Part shown: positions 50,750 to 59,023 of the stretch, piece by piece | Layout: each line of letters starts with the position of its first letter | Position numbering within the stretch: the first letter of the stretch is position 1 | Assembly (NCBI RefSeq): GCF_000378825.1 | Contig: NZ_KB900388.1 | Coordinates: 2,487,818 to 2,551,817 of the forward strand | Length of the DNA: 64,000 nucleotides | Source of the DNA: Salinispora vitiensis | GTDB lineage: Bacteria > Actinomycetota > Actinomycetes > Mycobacteriales > Micromonosporaceae | Direction of reading: 5' to 3' | The notes under the pieces: model-generated | Told to the model about the DNA's origin: nothing | Seen by the model: only the letters and a program-made list of their open reading frames with translations | Database searches by the model: none | Program-made: the position numbers and the translations under genes

Positions 50750-50904
50750 CGGAGCACCGCCTTCGCCAACAGGCCCTGCAGCCGTACGGTGAAGACCCGG
50801 GCGCAGGCGTGGCACTCCCAACCGCCGTGCCCCGCCTCGTTCGGCCGCAGGTCCTCCTCCCCGCAGTACGGGCAGTACAGCGGGGCGGAACGGGTGTCAC
50901 TCAT
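50746..50904 (-). CDS. Small zinc-ribbon protein between sir and cysH
   Basis: This 52-residue protein starts at ATG 50904, overlapping the sir stop (ATGA), and ends overlapping cysH. It has one zinc-ribbon: YCPYCGEEDLRP and WECHACARVF, four cysteines in two CxxC pairs. The tight double overlap means it is translated with the pathway. Similar short ORFs are present between sir and cysH in other actinobacteria as I recall. It may be a scaffold or electron-transfer partner (inference). Confidence 0.85.
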   Translation of the reverse strand: MSDTRSAPLYCPYCGEEDLRPNEAGHGGWECHACARVFTVRLQGLLAKAVLR

Positions 50905-52610
50905 CGCAGCTCCCCCTCGTCCGCCCGGAGCACCCAACTGGCAAACGTCTCGCCGTCGGTACGCCCAGCCAGGTAGCGCCGAGCCAGCTGCTCCACGTAC
51001 TCCGGAAGCTCCGCCGCCGTGACCTTCAGGCCCCGCGGCTTGCGGCCGAACCCCGCGGCCCGGTCCTGCGCCATGCCCAGACCACCGCCGAGATGCACCT
51101 GGAAGCCCTCCACCTGGCGGCCGTCCGCGCCGACCATCAGCTGGCCGCGGAGGCCGATGTCGGCGACCTGGGTACGGGCGCACGCGTTCGGGCAGCCGTT
51201 GAGGTGGATGGTGATGTCGGCGTCGAAGTCCCGCAGCCGCTCCTCCAGCCGCGCCACCAACTCCGCGCCCCGCGCCTTGGTCTCGACGATGGCCAGCTTG
51301 CAGAACTCGAGGCCGGTGCAGGCCATGGCGCCCCGCCGCCACGCCGATGGCCGAGCCGACAGGCCGATCTCACCCAGCGCCTCGACCAGGGACTCCGTCC
51401 GGTCCGGCGGCACGTCCAACACCAACAGCTTCTGGTACGGGGTCAGCCGGACGCGGTCGCTGCCGTGCGCCTCGGCCACGTCGGCGAGGCGGGTGAGCTG
51501 GCTACCCGAGACCCGGCCGACCGTCGCAGCGGCCCCGACGTAGTTACGCCCGTCACGCTGCTCGTGCACCCCGATGTGGTCGATCTGTTGCGCCGGCAGC
51601 TCGGCCGACGGTCCGTCCAGCAGGGCCCGGCCCAGGTACTCCTGCTCCAGCACCTCCCGGAACTTCGCCACCCCCCAGTCGGCGACCAGGAACTTCAGCC
51701 GGGCACGGTGGCGCAGCCGCCGGTACCCGTAGTCGCGGAAGATGCCCACCACCCCCGCCCACACGTCCGGCACCTCGTGCAACGGCACCCAGACGCCCAG
51801 CCGCTGGGCGAGCATCGGGTTCGTGGAGAGGCCGCCACCGACCCAGAGATCGAAGCCGGGTCCGTGCTCGGGATGCACCACCCCGAGCAGGGCGATGTCG
51901 TTCGTCTCGTACGGCGTGTCCACCAGCCAGGAGATCGAGGACTTGAACTTGCGAGGCAGGTTGGCGTACTGCTTGTCGCCGACGTAACGGCGGACGATCT
52001 CGTCGATCGCCGGCGTCGGATCGATCACCTCGTCCTGGGCTACGCCGGCGACCGGGCTACCGAGCACGATCCGGGGGCAGTCCCCGCAGGCCTCGGTGGT
52101 CTGCAGGCCGACGGACTCCAGTCGACGCCAGATCTCCGGCATGTCCTCGACCCGGATCCAGTGGTACTGGATGTTCTGCCGGTCGGTGAGGTCGGCGGTG
52201 TCCCGGGCGAACTCGCGGGAGATCTCGGCCACCACCCGGAGCTGGGCCACGGAGAGCTGCCCGCCGTCGATCCGCACCCGGAGCATGAAGAACTCGTCCT
52301 CAAGCTCGTGCGGCTCCAGCACGGCGGTACGCCCACCGTCGATGCCGGCCCTGCGTTGCGTGTACAGCCCCCACCAACGGAACCGACCCCGCAGGTCCTG
52401 CGGGTCGATCGAGGCGAAGCCCTGGTGGGCGTAGATGTTCTCGATCCGGGCCCGGACGTTGAGTGGGTCGTCGTCCTTCTTGATCCGCTCGTTGGCGTTG
52501 AGCGGCTCGTGGTGGCCGAGAGCCCACTGGCCCTCCCCGCGGGGACGGCGGGGGGCCCGGTCCGACTGGGGTATCGGATCCTCGGGCCGGGCCGGATTGC
52601 GCAGCGCCAT
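50901..52610 (-). CDS. sir: Ferredoxin-dependent sulfite reductase (SirA/NirA type)
   Basis: The product is 569 residues from ATG 52610, chosen because GGAGGAAG lies five bases before it; the ATG at 52625 is 5 codons earlier. Two ferrite-reductase half domains and siroheme/[4Fe-4S] binding are visible as TDRQNIQYHWI, ACGDCPR, and MACTGLEFC with LNGCPNACA (four cluster cysteines, about 440-485). It reduces sulfite to sulfide. A leader peptide lies upstream and the zinc ribbon, cysH and chelatase follow with overlaps, forming one operon. Confidence 0.95.
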   Translation of the reverse strand: MALRNPARPEDPIPQSDRAPRRPRGEGQWALGHHEPLNANERIKKDDDPLNVRARIENIYAHQGFASIDPQDLRGRFRWWGLYTQRRAGIDGGRTAVLEPHELEDEFFMLRVRIDGGQLSVAQLRVVAEISREFARDTADLTDRQNIQYHWIRVEDMPEIWRRLESVGLQTTEACGDCPRIVLGSPVAGVAQDEVIDPTPAIDEIVRRYVGDKQYANLPRKFKSSISWLVDTPYETNDIALLGVVHPEHGPGFDLWVGGGLSTNPMLAQRLGVWVPLHEVPDVWAGVVGIFRDYGYRRLRHRARLKFLVADWGVAKFREVLEQEYLGRALLDGPSAELPAQQIDHIGVHEQRDGRNYVGAAATVGRVSGSQLTRLADVAEAHGSDRVRLTPYQKLLVLDVPPDRTESLVEALGEIGLSARPSAWRRGAMACTGLEFCKLAIVETKARGAELVARLEERLRDFDADITIHLNGCPNACARTQVADIGLRGQLMVGADGRQVEGFQVHLGGGLGMAQDRAAGFGRKPRGLKVTAAELPEYVEQLARRYLAGRTDGETFASWVLRADEGELR

Positions 52611-52741
52611 CGTGGCTTCCTCCATTGTCTGGGGTGCCTCGTGGCCGCTGCGCCGAGCGCGGTGGCCGGCCCCGGCACGACGGGTTGGGCTGGGGCGGAT
52701 CAGCCGGCGCAGCGTGCCCGAGACAGCTGGGTCGGGCGTCG

Positions 52742-52828
52742 TCAGTGGGCCGGACAGATCGCGCTGCGCATGCGGCCGAAGTCGAGGTGGCGACGGGCCA
52801 CGAAGTAGCGGACAACGGCGGCAGCCAT
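52742..52828 (-). CDS. Putative leader peptide of the sulfate-assimilation operon
   Basis: A 28-codon ORF starting at ATG 52828 ends RRHLDFGRMRSAICPAH, matching the actinobacterial leader-peptide pattern R-D-R-SA-C that I know from short ORFs ahead of sulfur-assimilation genes. It lies 131 bases upstream of sir on the same strand. A CATAAT -10-like box is just before it. The near-C-terminal cysteine could sense charged tRNA-Cys by ribosome pausing. Confidence 0.7.
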   Translation of the reverse strand: MAAAVVRYFVARRHLDFGRMRSAICPAH

Positions 52829-52948
52829 TCCATTATGCTGCCACGTCGTCACCGGAGCAGCCAAGGTTCGGGTGCGGCATCCCACATCACGGTCGGCGGT
52901 GCTCCGGTCCGGCCCCGGTGGGCCCGCCGCTGTGCGAGGCTCAGCGGC

Positions 52949-54397
52949 ATGGGCACGCGAACCGTGCCGCAGCTGCCGGTGTGGCTGCCGCCGGCGCTGC
53001 TGACGCTCGCGGTCACCCTCACCGACGTGGCCGGGGCACAGCTCTGGCGAGATGAATTGGCGACGTGGAGCGCGGCCACCCGCCCGCTCGGCGACCTGGT
53101 CCGGCTCGCCGACACGATCGACGCCGCCACCGGGCCGTACTACCTGCTGATGCAGATCTGGGTGGCCGGAGCGGGCGATTCGGTGGCCGCCCTGCGGCTG
53201 CCGGCCGTACTCGCCATGACCGCCACCGCGGCCCTGACCGCACTCCTCGGCGCCCGGCTGTACGGTCGGTCGGCCGGACTGCTCGCCGGCCTCCTCTTCG
53301 CGGTGCTTCCCAGCACCTCCCGGTACGGACAGGAGGCCCGCCCGTACGCGCTGGCCACCGCCCTCGCGGTCCTGGCGACGCTGCTGCTCGTCACTGCCGT
53401 GAACCCGCGGCCGACGGGACAATCGACCCGTCGTTGGCTCCGCTGGGCCGGGTACGCCGCGGCGCTGGCCGCGCTGGGCCTGACCCACCTGGTCGCCCTC
53501 ACCCTGCTCCCGGCCCACGCGGTGGTGGTGCTCGCCGCCCGGCGCCGGCACCCCGACCGACACCTCGTCGGGTCCTGGCTGCTGGCGCTCGTTCCCGTGG
53601 TGCTGTTGGTCGGTCCGCTGCTCTGGGTCGCCCACGGCCAGCACGCCCGCCAACTCGACTGGGTGGACCCGGCCCGCCCCGCCGATCTCGCCGCCTTGGC
53701 CGGCGGGGTGACGCAGAGCGGGGTGGTCGGCGGCCTGCTGGTCGGGCTCGCCGCACTCGGCGCCGCAGCATTGGGACGGTCGGCGCTGCTGCCCGGGTTG
53801 GCCGTGCTCCTGCCGGTGCTGCTGGTCTTCGCCGTCGGCGCGGTTGTCCCCCTCTGGGTACCCCGATACCTGGTCTTCGTGGTGCCGTTCGGCTGCCTGC
53901 TGGCCGGTGCCGCCCTGGCCCGGGTGCCGTTGCTACCGGCGCTGACCGTCGTGGCCCTGGCCGGGGCGCTCGGCCTGCCGGCCCAGGCGGCGCTCCGGCG
54001 GACCCACGAGTGGCCCCGTTCGGCGCCGGTCGACTACGCCGGGGCGGCCCAGATCGTGGCGGCTGGACAGCGCCCCACCGACGCGATCGTCTACTCGCCC
54101 CGGGAGGGCTGGCTCTTCCTCGATTTGGGCCTGGCCTATCACCTGGGCGACCACATTCCCCAGGACGTACTGCTCACCGCCAGTGCGGCCCGCCGGGGTG
54201 ACCTGTGGGCCGCCGAGTGTGCCCGCCCGGCCCAGTGTCTGGCTAACGCGGACCGGGTCTGGCTGGTGCTGGCCGGTCGGCACCACGACCCGCTGGCCGC
54301 CGTACCCGGCCCGAAGGGGGCGGCGCTGCGCGACGGGCGGATGGTCGAGCGGATCTGGCACCCCCCGGGCCTTACCGTCGCCCTGGTACGCCGCTAG
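52949..54397 (+). CDS. Polytopic membrane glycosyltransferase (GT39/mannosyltransferase type)
   Basis: The product is 482 residues from ATG 52949. It has about 11 hydrophobic segments. QLWRDELATWSA (about 30-41) in the first loop holds the DE pair used by lipid-linked GT-C enzymes, and STSRYGQEARPYALATA (about 130-146) is the conserved second motif. These enzymes move a sugar from a polyprenyl-phosphate carrier to protein or glycan on the outer face. It diverges from the sulfate operon and converges on pdtaS. Confidence 0.87.
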   Translation: MGTRTVPQLPVWLPPALLTLAVTLTDVAGAQLWRDELATWSAATRPLGDLVRLADTIDAATGPYYLLMQIWVAGAGDSVAALRLPAVLAMTATAALTALLGARLYGRSAGLLAGLLFAVLPSTSRYGQEARPYALATALAVLATLLLVTAVNPRPTGQSTRRWLRWAGYAAALAALGLTHLVALTLLPAHAVVVLAARRRHPDRHLVGSWLLALVPVVLLVGPLLWVAHGQHARQLDWVDPARPADLAALAGGVTQSGVVGGLLVGLAALGAAALGRSALLPGLAVLLPVLLVFAVGAVVPLWVPRYLVFVVPFGCLLAGAALARVPLLPALTVVALAGALGLPAQAALRRTHEWPRSAPVDYAGAAQIVAAGQRPTDAIVYSPREGWLFLDLGLAYHLGDHIPQDVLLTASAARRGDLWAAECARPAQCLANADRVWLVLAGRHHDPLAAVPGPKGAALRDGRMVERIWHPPGLTVALVRR

Positions 54398-54419
54398 CCG
54401 GCGCCGATCTCCCCGCTGG

Positions 54420-55946
54420 TCACAGCCGGTTGAGGGGAAGGACGAGCAGCGCCTCGGTGCCTCCGCTGGCACTCGTCCGCAACTCGATCGTGCCGCGCAG
54501 TTCCCCGGTGACCAGCGCCCGGACTATCTGCAGACCGAGGCTGCCGCCGCGCTCAGCGTCGAAGCCCGGCGGCAGCCCAGCACCGTTGTCGGCCACCGAC
54601 ACATGCAGGATCTTGCGAAACCGGTGCGTCGAGACCACGACCTCGGGGGAGCAGCCGGCGGCTCCGGACTGCTCACCAGCCTCGTCATCGCCGGGGAACC
54701 CGTGCTCGACGGCGTTCAGCAGGAGCTCGTTGAGGACCATCACCAGCGAGGTGGCGAGTTCGGCGGTGAGCACGCCGAAGCTGCCCTGACGGCGCATCCG
54801 GACGGTCGACTCGGTCGCCGCCACCTCGGTCGCCGCGCTCGCCACCCGGTCCACGATCCCGTCGAACTCGACCACCTCATCGTTGGACATGGAGAGCGTC
54901 TCGTGTACCAGCGCGATCGAGGCGACCCGGCGGACCGACTCCTCCAGCGCGATCCGCGCCTCCGGCATGGCCACCCGGCGGGCCTGCAGCCGCAACAGGG
55001 CGGCGACCGTCTGGAGGTTGTTCTTCACCCGGTGGTGGATCTCCCGAATGGTGGCGTCCTTGGTCATCAACGCCCGGTCCCGACGCCGGACCTCGGTGAC
55101 ATCGCGGACCAGCACCAGCGCGCCGATCGGCACTCCGGCGGGGATCAGCGGCAGCGCCCGGGTCAGCATGGTCGCCCCGCGCGCGTTGATCTCACGGCGG
55201 GGCGGCGCCTCACCCCGCAGCGCGGCAAGCGCCGCGTTGGCCGCGTCGGTCCCCTCCAACGGGTCGTCGGCGAGGCGCCGGTGCAGCGCCGCGAGGTCCT
55301 CCCCCACCAGGTCCGAGGCGTAGCCGACCCGCCGGTACGCCGACTGCGCGTTCGGGCTCGAATACGTCACTCTGCCGCCCGCGTCCAGCCGGACCAGCCC
55401 GTCGCCGACCCGGGGAGCCGAGGTGGTCTCCCCCGGGTGCCGGGGCGGCGGGAAGGTGCCGTCGGCGAGCATCTGCGCCAGGTCGTCCGCCGTGGTCAGA
55501 TAGTTCAGCTCCAGCTGGCTGGGAGTCCGCGCGGTCGACAGGTTGGTGTCCCGGCCGACCACGGCGATCACCTCGGCCTGCTCACCGTCGTCGGTCCGCA
55601 GCCGTACCGGGATCGCCTCGTGCCGCGCGGGCACGTCCCCGTACCAGACCGGATCGCCCTCCCGCCAGATCCGGCCTCGCCGGTAGGCGACCTCCAGGTG
55701 GTCCACCTCCGGCCCACCGGTGATTCGCCCTACCTGATCATGCTGGTACGCGGTGGGCGCGGTGGTCGGTCGAACCTGGGCCACGCAGAGGAACGTTCCG
55801 TCCTCGCCCACCGGCACCCAGAGCAGCAGGTCGGCGAAGGACATGTCGGAGAGCAGCTGCCAGTCGCCCGCGATCCGGTGCAGGTGGTCGATGTCAGCGG
55901 GACGAAGCTGGGTGTGCTCGTCGGCGAGGTCGCGCAGCGTGGACAC
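54420..55946 (-). CDS. pdtaS: PdtaS-like soluble sensor histidine kinase
   Basis: This 508-residue cytoplasmic kinase has an N-terminal GAF domain (about 10-150), a PAS domain (about 170-290), then the HisKA_2 dimer helix EIHHRVKNNLQTVAALLRLQARR, cut by the phosphoacceptor histidine at about 311, and a HATPase domain with LNELLLNAVEHGFPG and GGSLGLQIVRALV. This HWE-like layout matches M. tuberculosis Rv3220c, which phosphorylates the RNA-binding antiterminator PdtaR and responds to c-di-GMP, copper and nitric oxide. The partner gene is not here. Confidence 0.92.
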   Translation of the reverse strand: MSTLRDLADEHTQLRPADIDHLHRIAGDWQLLSDMSFADLLLWVPVGEDGTFLCVAQVRPTTAPTAYQHDQVGRITGGPEVDHLEVAYRRGRIWREGDPVWYGDVPARHEAIPVRLRTDDGEQAEVIAVVGRDTNLSTARTPSQLELNYLTTADDLAQMLADGTFPPPRHPGETTSAPRVGDGLVRLDAGGRVTYSSPNAQSAYRRVGYASDLVGEDLAALHRRLADDPLEGTDAANAALAALRGEAPPRREINARGATMLTRALPLIPAGVPIGALVLVRDVTEVRRRDRALMTKDATIREIHHRVKNNLQTVAALLRLQARRVAMPEARIALEESVRRVASIALVHETLSMSNDEVVEFDGIVDRVASAATEVAATESTVRMRRQGSFGVLTAELATSLVMVLNELLLNAVEHGFPGDDEAGEQSGAAGCSPEVVVSTHRFRKILHVSVADNGAGLPPGFDAERGGSLGLQIVRALVTGELRGTIELRTSASGGTEALLVLPLNRL

Positions 55947-55971
55947 GCCGCCCAGCCTGCCACGCCGGGGC

Positions 55972-57024
55972 TCACATCGTCGCGGTGACCTTCTTCAGGC
56001 CGCGGGGCGCGTCCGGGTTCTCGCCCCGGGCCAACGCCAGCGACAGGGCCAGCCGCTGCAGCGGCAGGATGTCCAGCAGCGGCGCGTACCGCTCGTCAAC
56101 CTCGGGAACGGCGATCCGCGTCGTGGTGGGCACCTCCGCCGAGCCGACCACCACCACATCGGCGCGGCGCTCGCCGAGCCGTGGCAGCACCTCCCCCATC
56201 GCCTGGCCGCCGGGGCCGGAGCCGACCACCGCGAGCACCGGCACGTCCGGATCGGTCATGGCCAGCGGACCGTGCAGCAGATCGGCACCGGAGAAGGCGA
56301 GCGTCGGTAGGTACGAGGTTTCCATCAGCTTCAGCGCGGCCTCGCGCGCGGTCGGGTACGCGTACCCCCGGCCGGTCGTGACCAGCTGCGCGGCGAAGCG
56401 GTAGCGGGGGGCGAGCTGGGCCGGCGTCGGATCGGCGAGGGTACGCGCGGCGAGCTCCGGCAGCGTGTTGAGGGCGGTCTGTTCGGCGGCCGGCAGCACG
56501 CCGTCGCCGGCCCGGATGCCCTCCACCAACATGAGCAGGGCGAGCAGCTCAGCCGTGTACGTCTTGGTGGCGGCCACGGCCCGTTCATGCCCGGCGGCGA
56601 TGTCCACGCTCAGCTCCGCCGCCTGGGCCAGCGGCGAGTCGGGCGCATTGGTGACCGCGAGGGTGAGCGCGCCGGAGTTCCGGGCGGCCTGCAGCACCGC
56701 GGTGAGGTCCGGCGAGCCGCCGCTCTGGCTCACCCCGACCACGAGCGCGGCGGAGAGGTCCGGCCGGGCGCCGTAGGCCGTGATGGAGCTGGGCGAGGCG
56801 AGCCCGGCGGGCAGACCCAACCGGATCTCGGTCAGGTAGGTGCCGTAGAGCGCGGCGTGGTCTGAGGTGCCGCGGGCGGTGAACACCACGTGCCGCGGTC
56901 GGTGCGCGGCGATGGCGGCGGCGACCCGGGCGATCGGCCCGGCGTGCTCGGCGGAGAGCAGGCGGGCGTACGCCGCCGGCTGCTCGTCAATGTCGGCGGC
57001 CATGCCGGCCCCTGGACGCGTCAC
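55972..57024 (-). CDS. SIS-domain sugar-phosphate isomerase/deaminase (GlmS-C/NagB-II like)
   Basis: This 350-residue protein starts at GTG 57024 after AGGAGGAG. It has two SIS domains as in the isomerase half of GlmS but no glutaminase domain. FTARGTSDHAALYG, GVSQSGGSPDLT and ATKTYTAELLAL form the first site, while REAALKLMETSYLPTLAFSGADLLHGP belongs to the second; the C terminus LKKVTATM is typical. Likely it isomerises or deaminates an amino-sugar phosphate. It is cotranscribed with nothing visible and diverges from the TPR gene. Confidence 0.88.
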   Translation of the reverse strand: MTRPGAGMAADIDEQPAAYARLLSAEHAGPIARVAAAIAAHRPRHVVFTARGTSDHAALYGTYLTEIRLGLPAGLASPSSITAYGARPDLSAALVVGVSQSGGSPDLTAVLQAARNSGALTLAVTNAPDSPLAQAAELSVDIAAGHERAVAATKTYTAELLALLMLVEGIRAGDGVLPAAEQTALNTLPELAARTLADPTPAQLAPRYRFAAQLVTTGRGYAYPTAREAALKLMETSYLPTLAFSGADLLHGPLAMTDPDVPVLAVVGSGPGGQAMGEVLPRLGERRADVVVVGSAEVPTTTRIAVPEVDERYAPLLDILPLQRLALSLALARGENPDAPRGLKKVTATM

Positions 57025-57057
57025 AGAAACTCCTCCTGGTGCGCGATTCCCGCGCGA

Positions 57058-57100
57058 TTGTGTTCAGTCTTGCACTTTTCAGCGCCGAAGCGCAACACAA
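57058..57100. promoter_or_regulatory. Inverted repeat in the SIS-TPR divergent spacer
   Basis: TTGTGTT (57058-57064) and AACACAA (57094-57100) are exact inverted copies 29 bases apart in a locally AT-rich patch 34 bases before the SIS start. A DeoR/GntR-type amino-sugar regulator is a candidate. Confidence 0.4.
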
Positions 57101-57188
57101 CGAACAGCAACCCGCGACCATCGCTAAAAATCCTCACTATCACCTACGCTGACCGACCGGAGCGCATACCACCACGGCGGGAGAAAAG

Positions 57189-59003
57189 GTGTCCCCGGAC
57201 AAGCGAGACCTGCCGGCGGCGGAGGAACTGACCCTGGCCCGACTAGCCCTTGCCGAGGGCGATCTGGCGCACGCCGCCGCCCACATCGCGGGGGCGCTGG
57301 CGCAGGCGCCAACCCTCCCCGAGGCCCACGAGTTGCTCGCCCGGCTCGCTGCCGTTTCCGGCGACGGACTCGACCTCTTTCCCCTGCACCAGAACGTCTT
57401 CGTCGGGACCGTCGTCGCCCGGGCCCACCTACTCGCCGCCGCCGGCCGGCCCGCCGAGGGGTTGGACCTGCTCGTTGCGGCCACTGGCCACGCACCGGCC
57501 GAGCCGTGGGCCGAGGTGCCCTGGGTGACCGCGCCCGACTTGGCCGAACGCCTCGGGCCCGAGCGCGCCGCCCAGATTCTCATGCAGATCTGCGCCGTGA
57601 CCGCCGACCCGGTTCCCCGAGCCAGCCGAGCCGCCCTCACCCCGTACCTCACCCTGGCCCGCAATGCGGTGACCGCCCACCACGGACACGCGCTGCTGTT
57701 CGGGGCCGCCTCCGCACTGGCCCGCCGGCTCGGCGAGGTAGCGCTCGCCGTCCAGTGGGCATCCCAGGGGTTACGCACCACGCCGTCGAAGATCGGCGAG
57801 GTGTGGCTCGGGTACGCCTATCGCAGCGCGGGGCGGATCCCAGACGCCCTCGCGGCGCTGGAACGTGCCGTTGCGCACGACCCCGACGACCTGGCCGTCT
57901 ATGCCGACATCGCCGGTACCCTCGGCGACCACGGACGGCTGGACGAAGCCCTGGACTGGATCAACCGGGCACTCGCCCGGGACCCGACGTTTGACTGTGC
58001 GGTGCACACCGCACAGCGGCTGCGCTTCCGGCGCGACGGCGATGTCGCCCACCTGGTCGCCCTGGCGGATTTCATCCGGGAGTACCCCGAGGATTCCCAC
58101 GAGCACACCGACCTCGCCGAATCCTGCGCCGGCCAACCCTGGCTCGGGCAGATCACGCCGGCCGGCGGCCCCGCCGTTGACGTGCTCCGGGCCAACCATG
58201 CCGGCGGTCAGCTGGGAGCCACCATCCGGCTCGGGGCGCCGGTACCGCCGAGCGCCCTACACACCCTCACCCGGGCCGCGCCCGGCCTGCGCGTCCAGCT
58301 GGCGCCGGGTCCGGGACCGGACCCCCGCGAGCCCCGCCGAGCGGTGGACTGGCGCCTGTGGCGGCACGACGGCACACCCGCCATCGAGGCACCCTCGCCA
58401 CTGGCCGCGGACCACCTCCGGCAGTTCGTGCATCCGGCTTGGCCCCACCCACCGGCGGCGTACGACGCCGGCGTGGCCCTGGCCACCCTGGACCTGACCG
58501 ACCTGCTCGGTCTGCTGGCGCATCCGCCGGCGACCCCACCGACCACGCTGGGCCGGGTCCTCGACGAGCAAGACCCATCGCTCTGGGTCCGCAGCGTTCA
58601 GGTGTGGGCCTGCCTCGGGCTGCTGCACCACCGCACCGACGAGCCGTGGCCGACCTCCACCCGCCGGTCGATCCTGCTGGACCTGGTCTGGGGCGTCGAG
58701 GACTGGGCCACCGAAGCCGCACTCTTCGCCCTGGTCACCGCCGCCTGGGTCGACCCGACGGTCCGCCCCGAGATCGCCGCGGTGGTCGCCGAACGACTCA
58801 CCGATGCGGTTGAGGTGGCACGAACCCGACCGGTCCCGATCGCCCGGTCCCTGGCGCACCTGGCCCTGGCCACCCCGGACCTGGCCCCGGAGTCCCGAGC
58901 GCTGGCCCAGGCCCTGGCCGGTGGCCGGCCACCAACTCCAGCAGCGACCGGGCCGCTCCGCCGCCTCTGGCGAGGCCTTACGACGATCTTCCGCCGCCGC
59001 TGA
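57189..59003 (+). CDS. Tetratricopeptide-repeat protein
   Basis: This 604-residue protein starts at GTG 57189 after GAGAAAAG. TPR-like helical pairs are seen at about 10-55 (ARLALAEGDLAHAAAHIAGALAQAPT), 195-260 (VWLGYAYRSAGRIPDALAALERAVAHDP; VYADIAGTLGDHGRLDEALDWINRALARDP) and weaker ones between. The C-terminal half (about 320-590) is unassigned and ends in basic RRLWRGLTTIFRRR. No signal peptide. TPRs mediate protein contacts; partner and role unknown. Confidence 0.82.
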   Translation: MSPDKRDLPAAEELTLARLALAEGDLAHAAAHIAGALAQAPTLPEAHELLARLAAVSGDGLDLFPLHQNVFVGTVVARAHLLAAAGRPAEGLDLLVAATGHAPAEPWAEVPWVTAPDLAERLGPERAAQILMQICAVTADPVPRASRAALTPYLTLARNAVTAHHGHALLFGAASALARRLGEVALAVQWASQGLRTTPSKIGEVWLGYAYRSAGRIPDALAALERAVAHDPDDLAVYADIAGTLGDHGRLDEALDWINRALARDPTFDCAVHTAQRLRFRRDGDVAHLVALADFIREYPEDSHEHTDLAESCAGQPWLGQITPAGGPAVDVLRANHAGGQLGATIRLGAPVPPSALHTLTRAAPGLRVQLAPGPGPDPREPRRAVDWRLWRHDGTPAIEAPSPLAADHLRQFVHPAWPHPPAAYDAGVALATLDLTDLLGLLAHPPATPPTTLGRVLDEQDPSLWVRSVQVWACLGLLHHRTDEPWPTSTRRSILLDLVWGVEDWATEAALFALVTAAWVDPTVRPEIAAVVAERLTDAVEVARTRPVPIARSLAHLALATPDLAPESRALAQALAGGRPPTPAATGPLRRLWRGLTTIFRRR

Positions 59004-59023
59004 CCTCGCCGGGCCGTGCCAGG

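Noticed and set aside
49187..51022. 611-codon plus-strand frame opposite the sulfur operon
   Set aside because: Pro/Arg-rich shadow of chelatase, cysH and sir; no domain.
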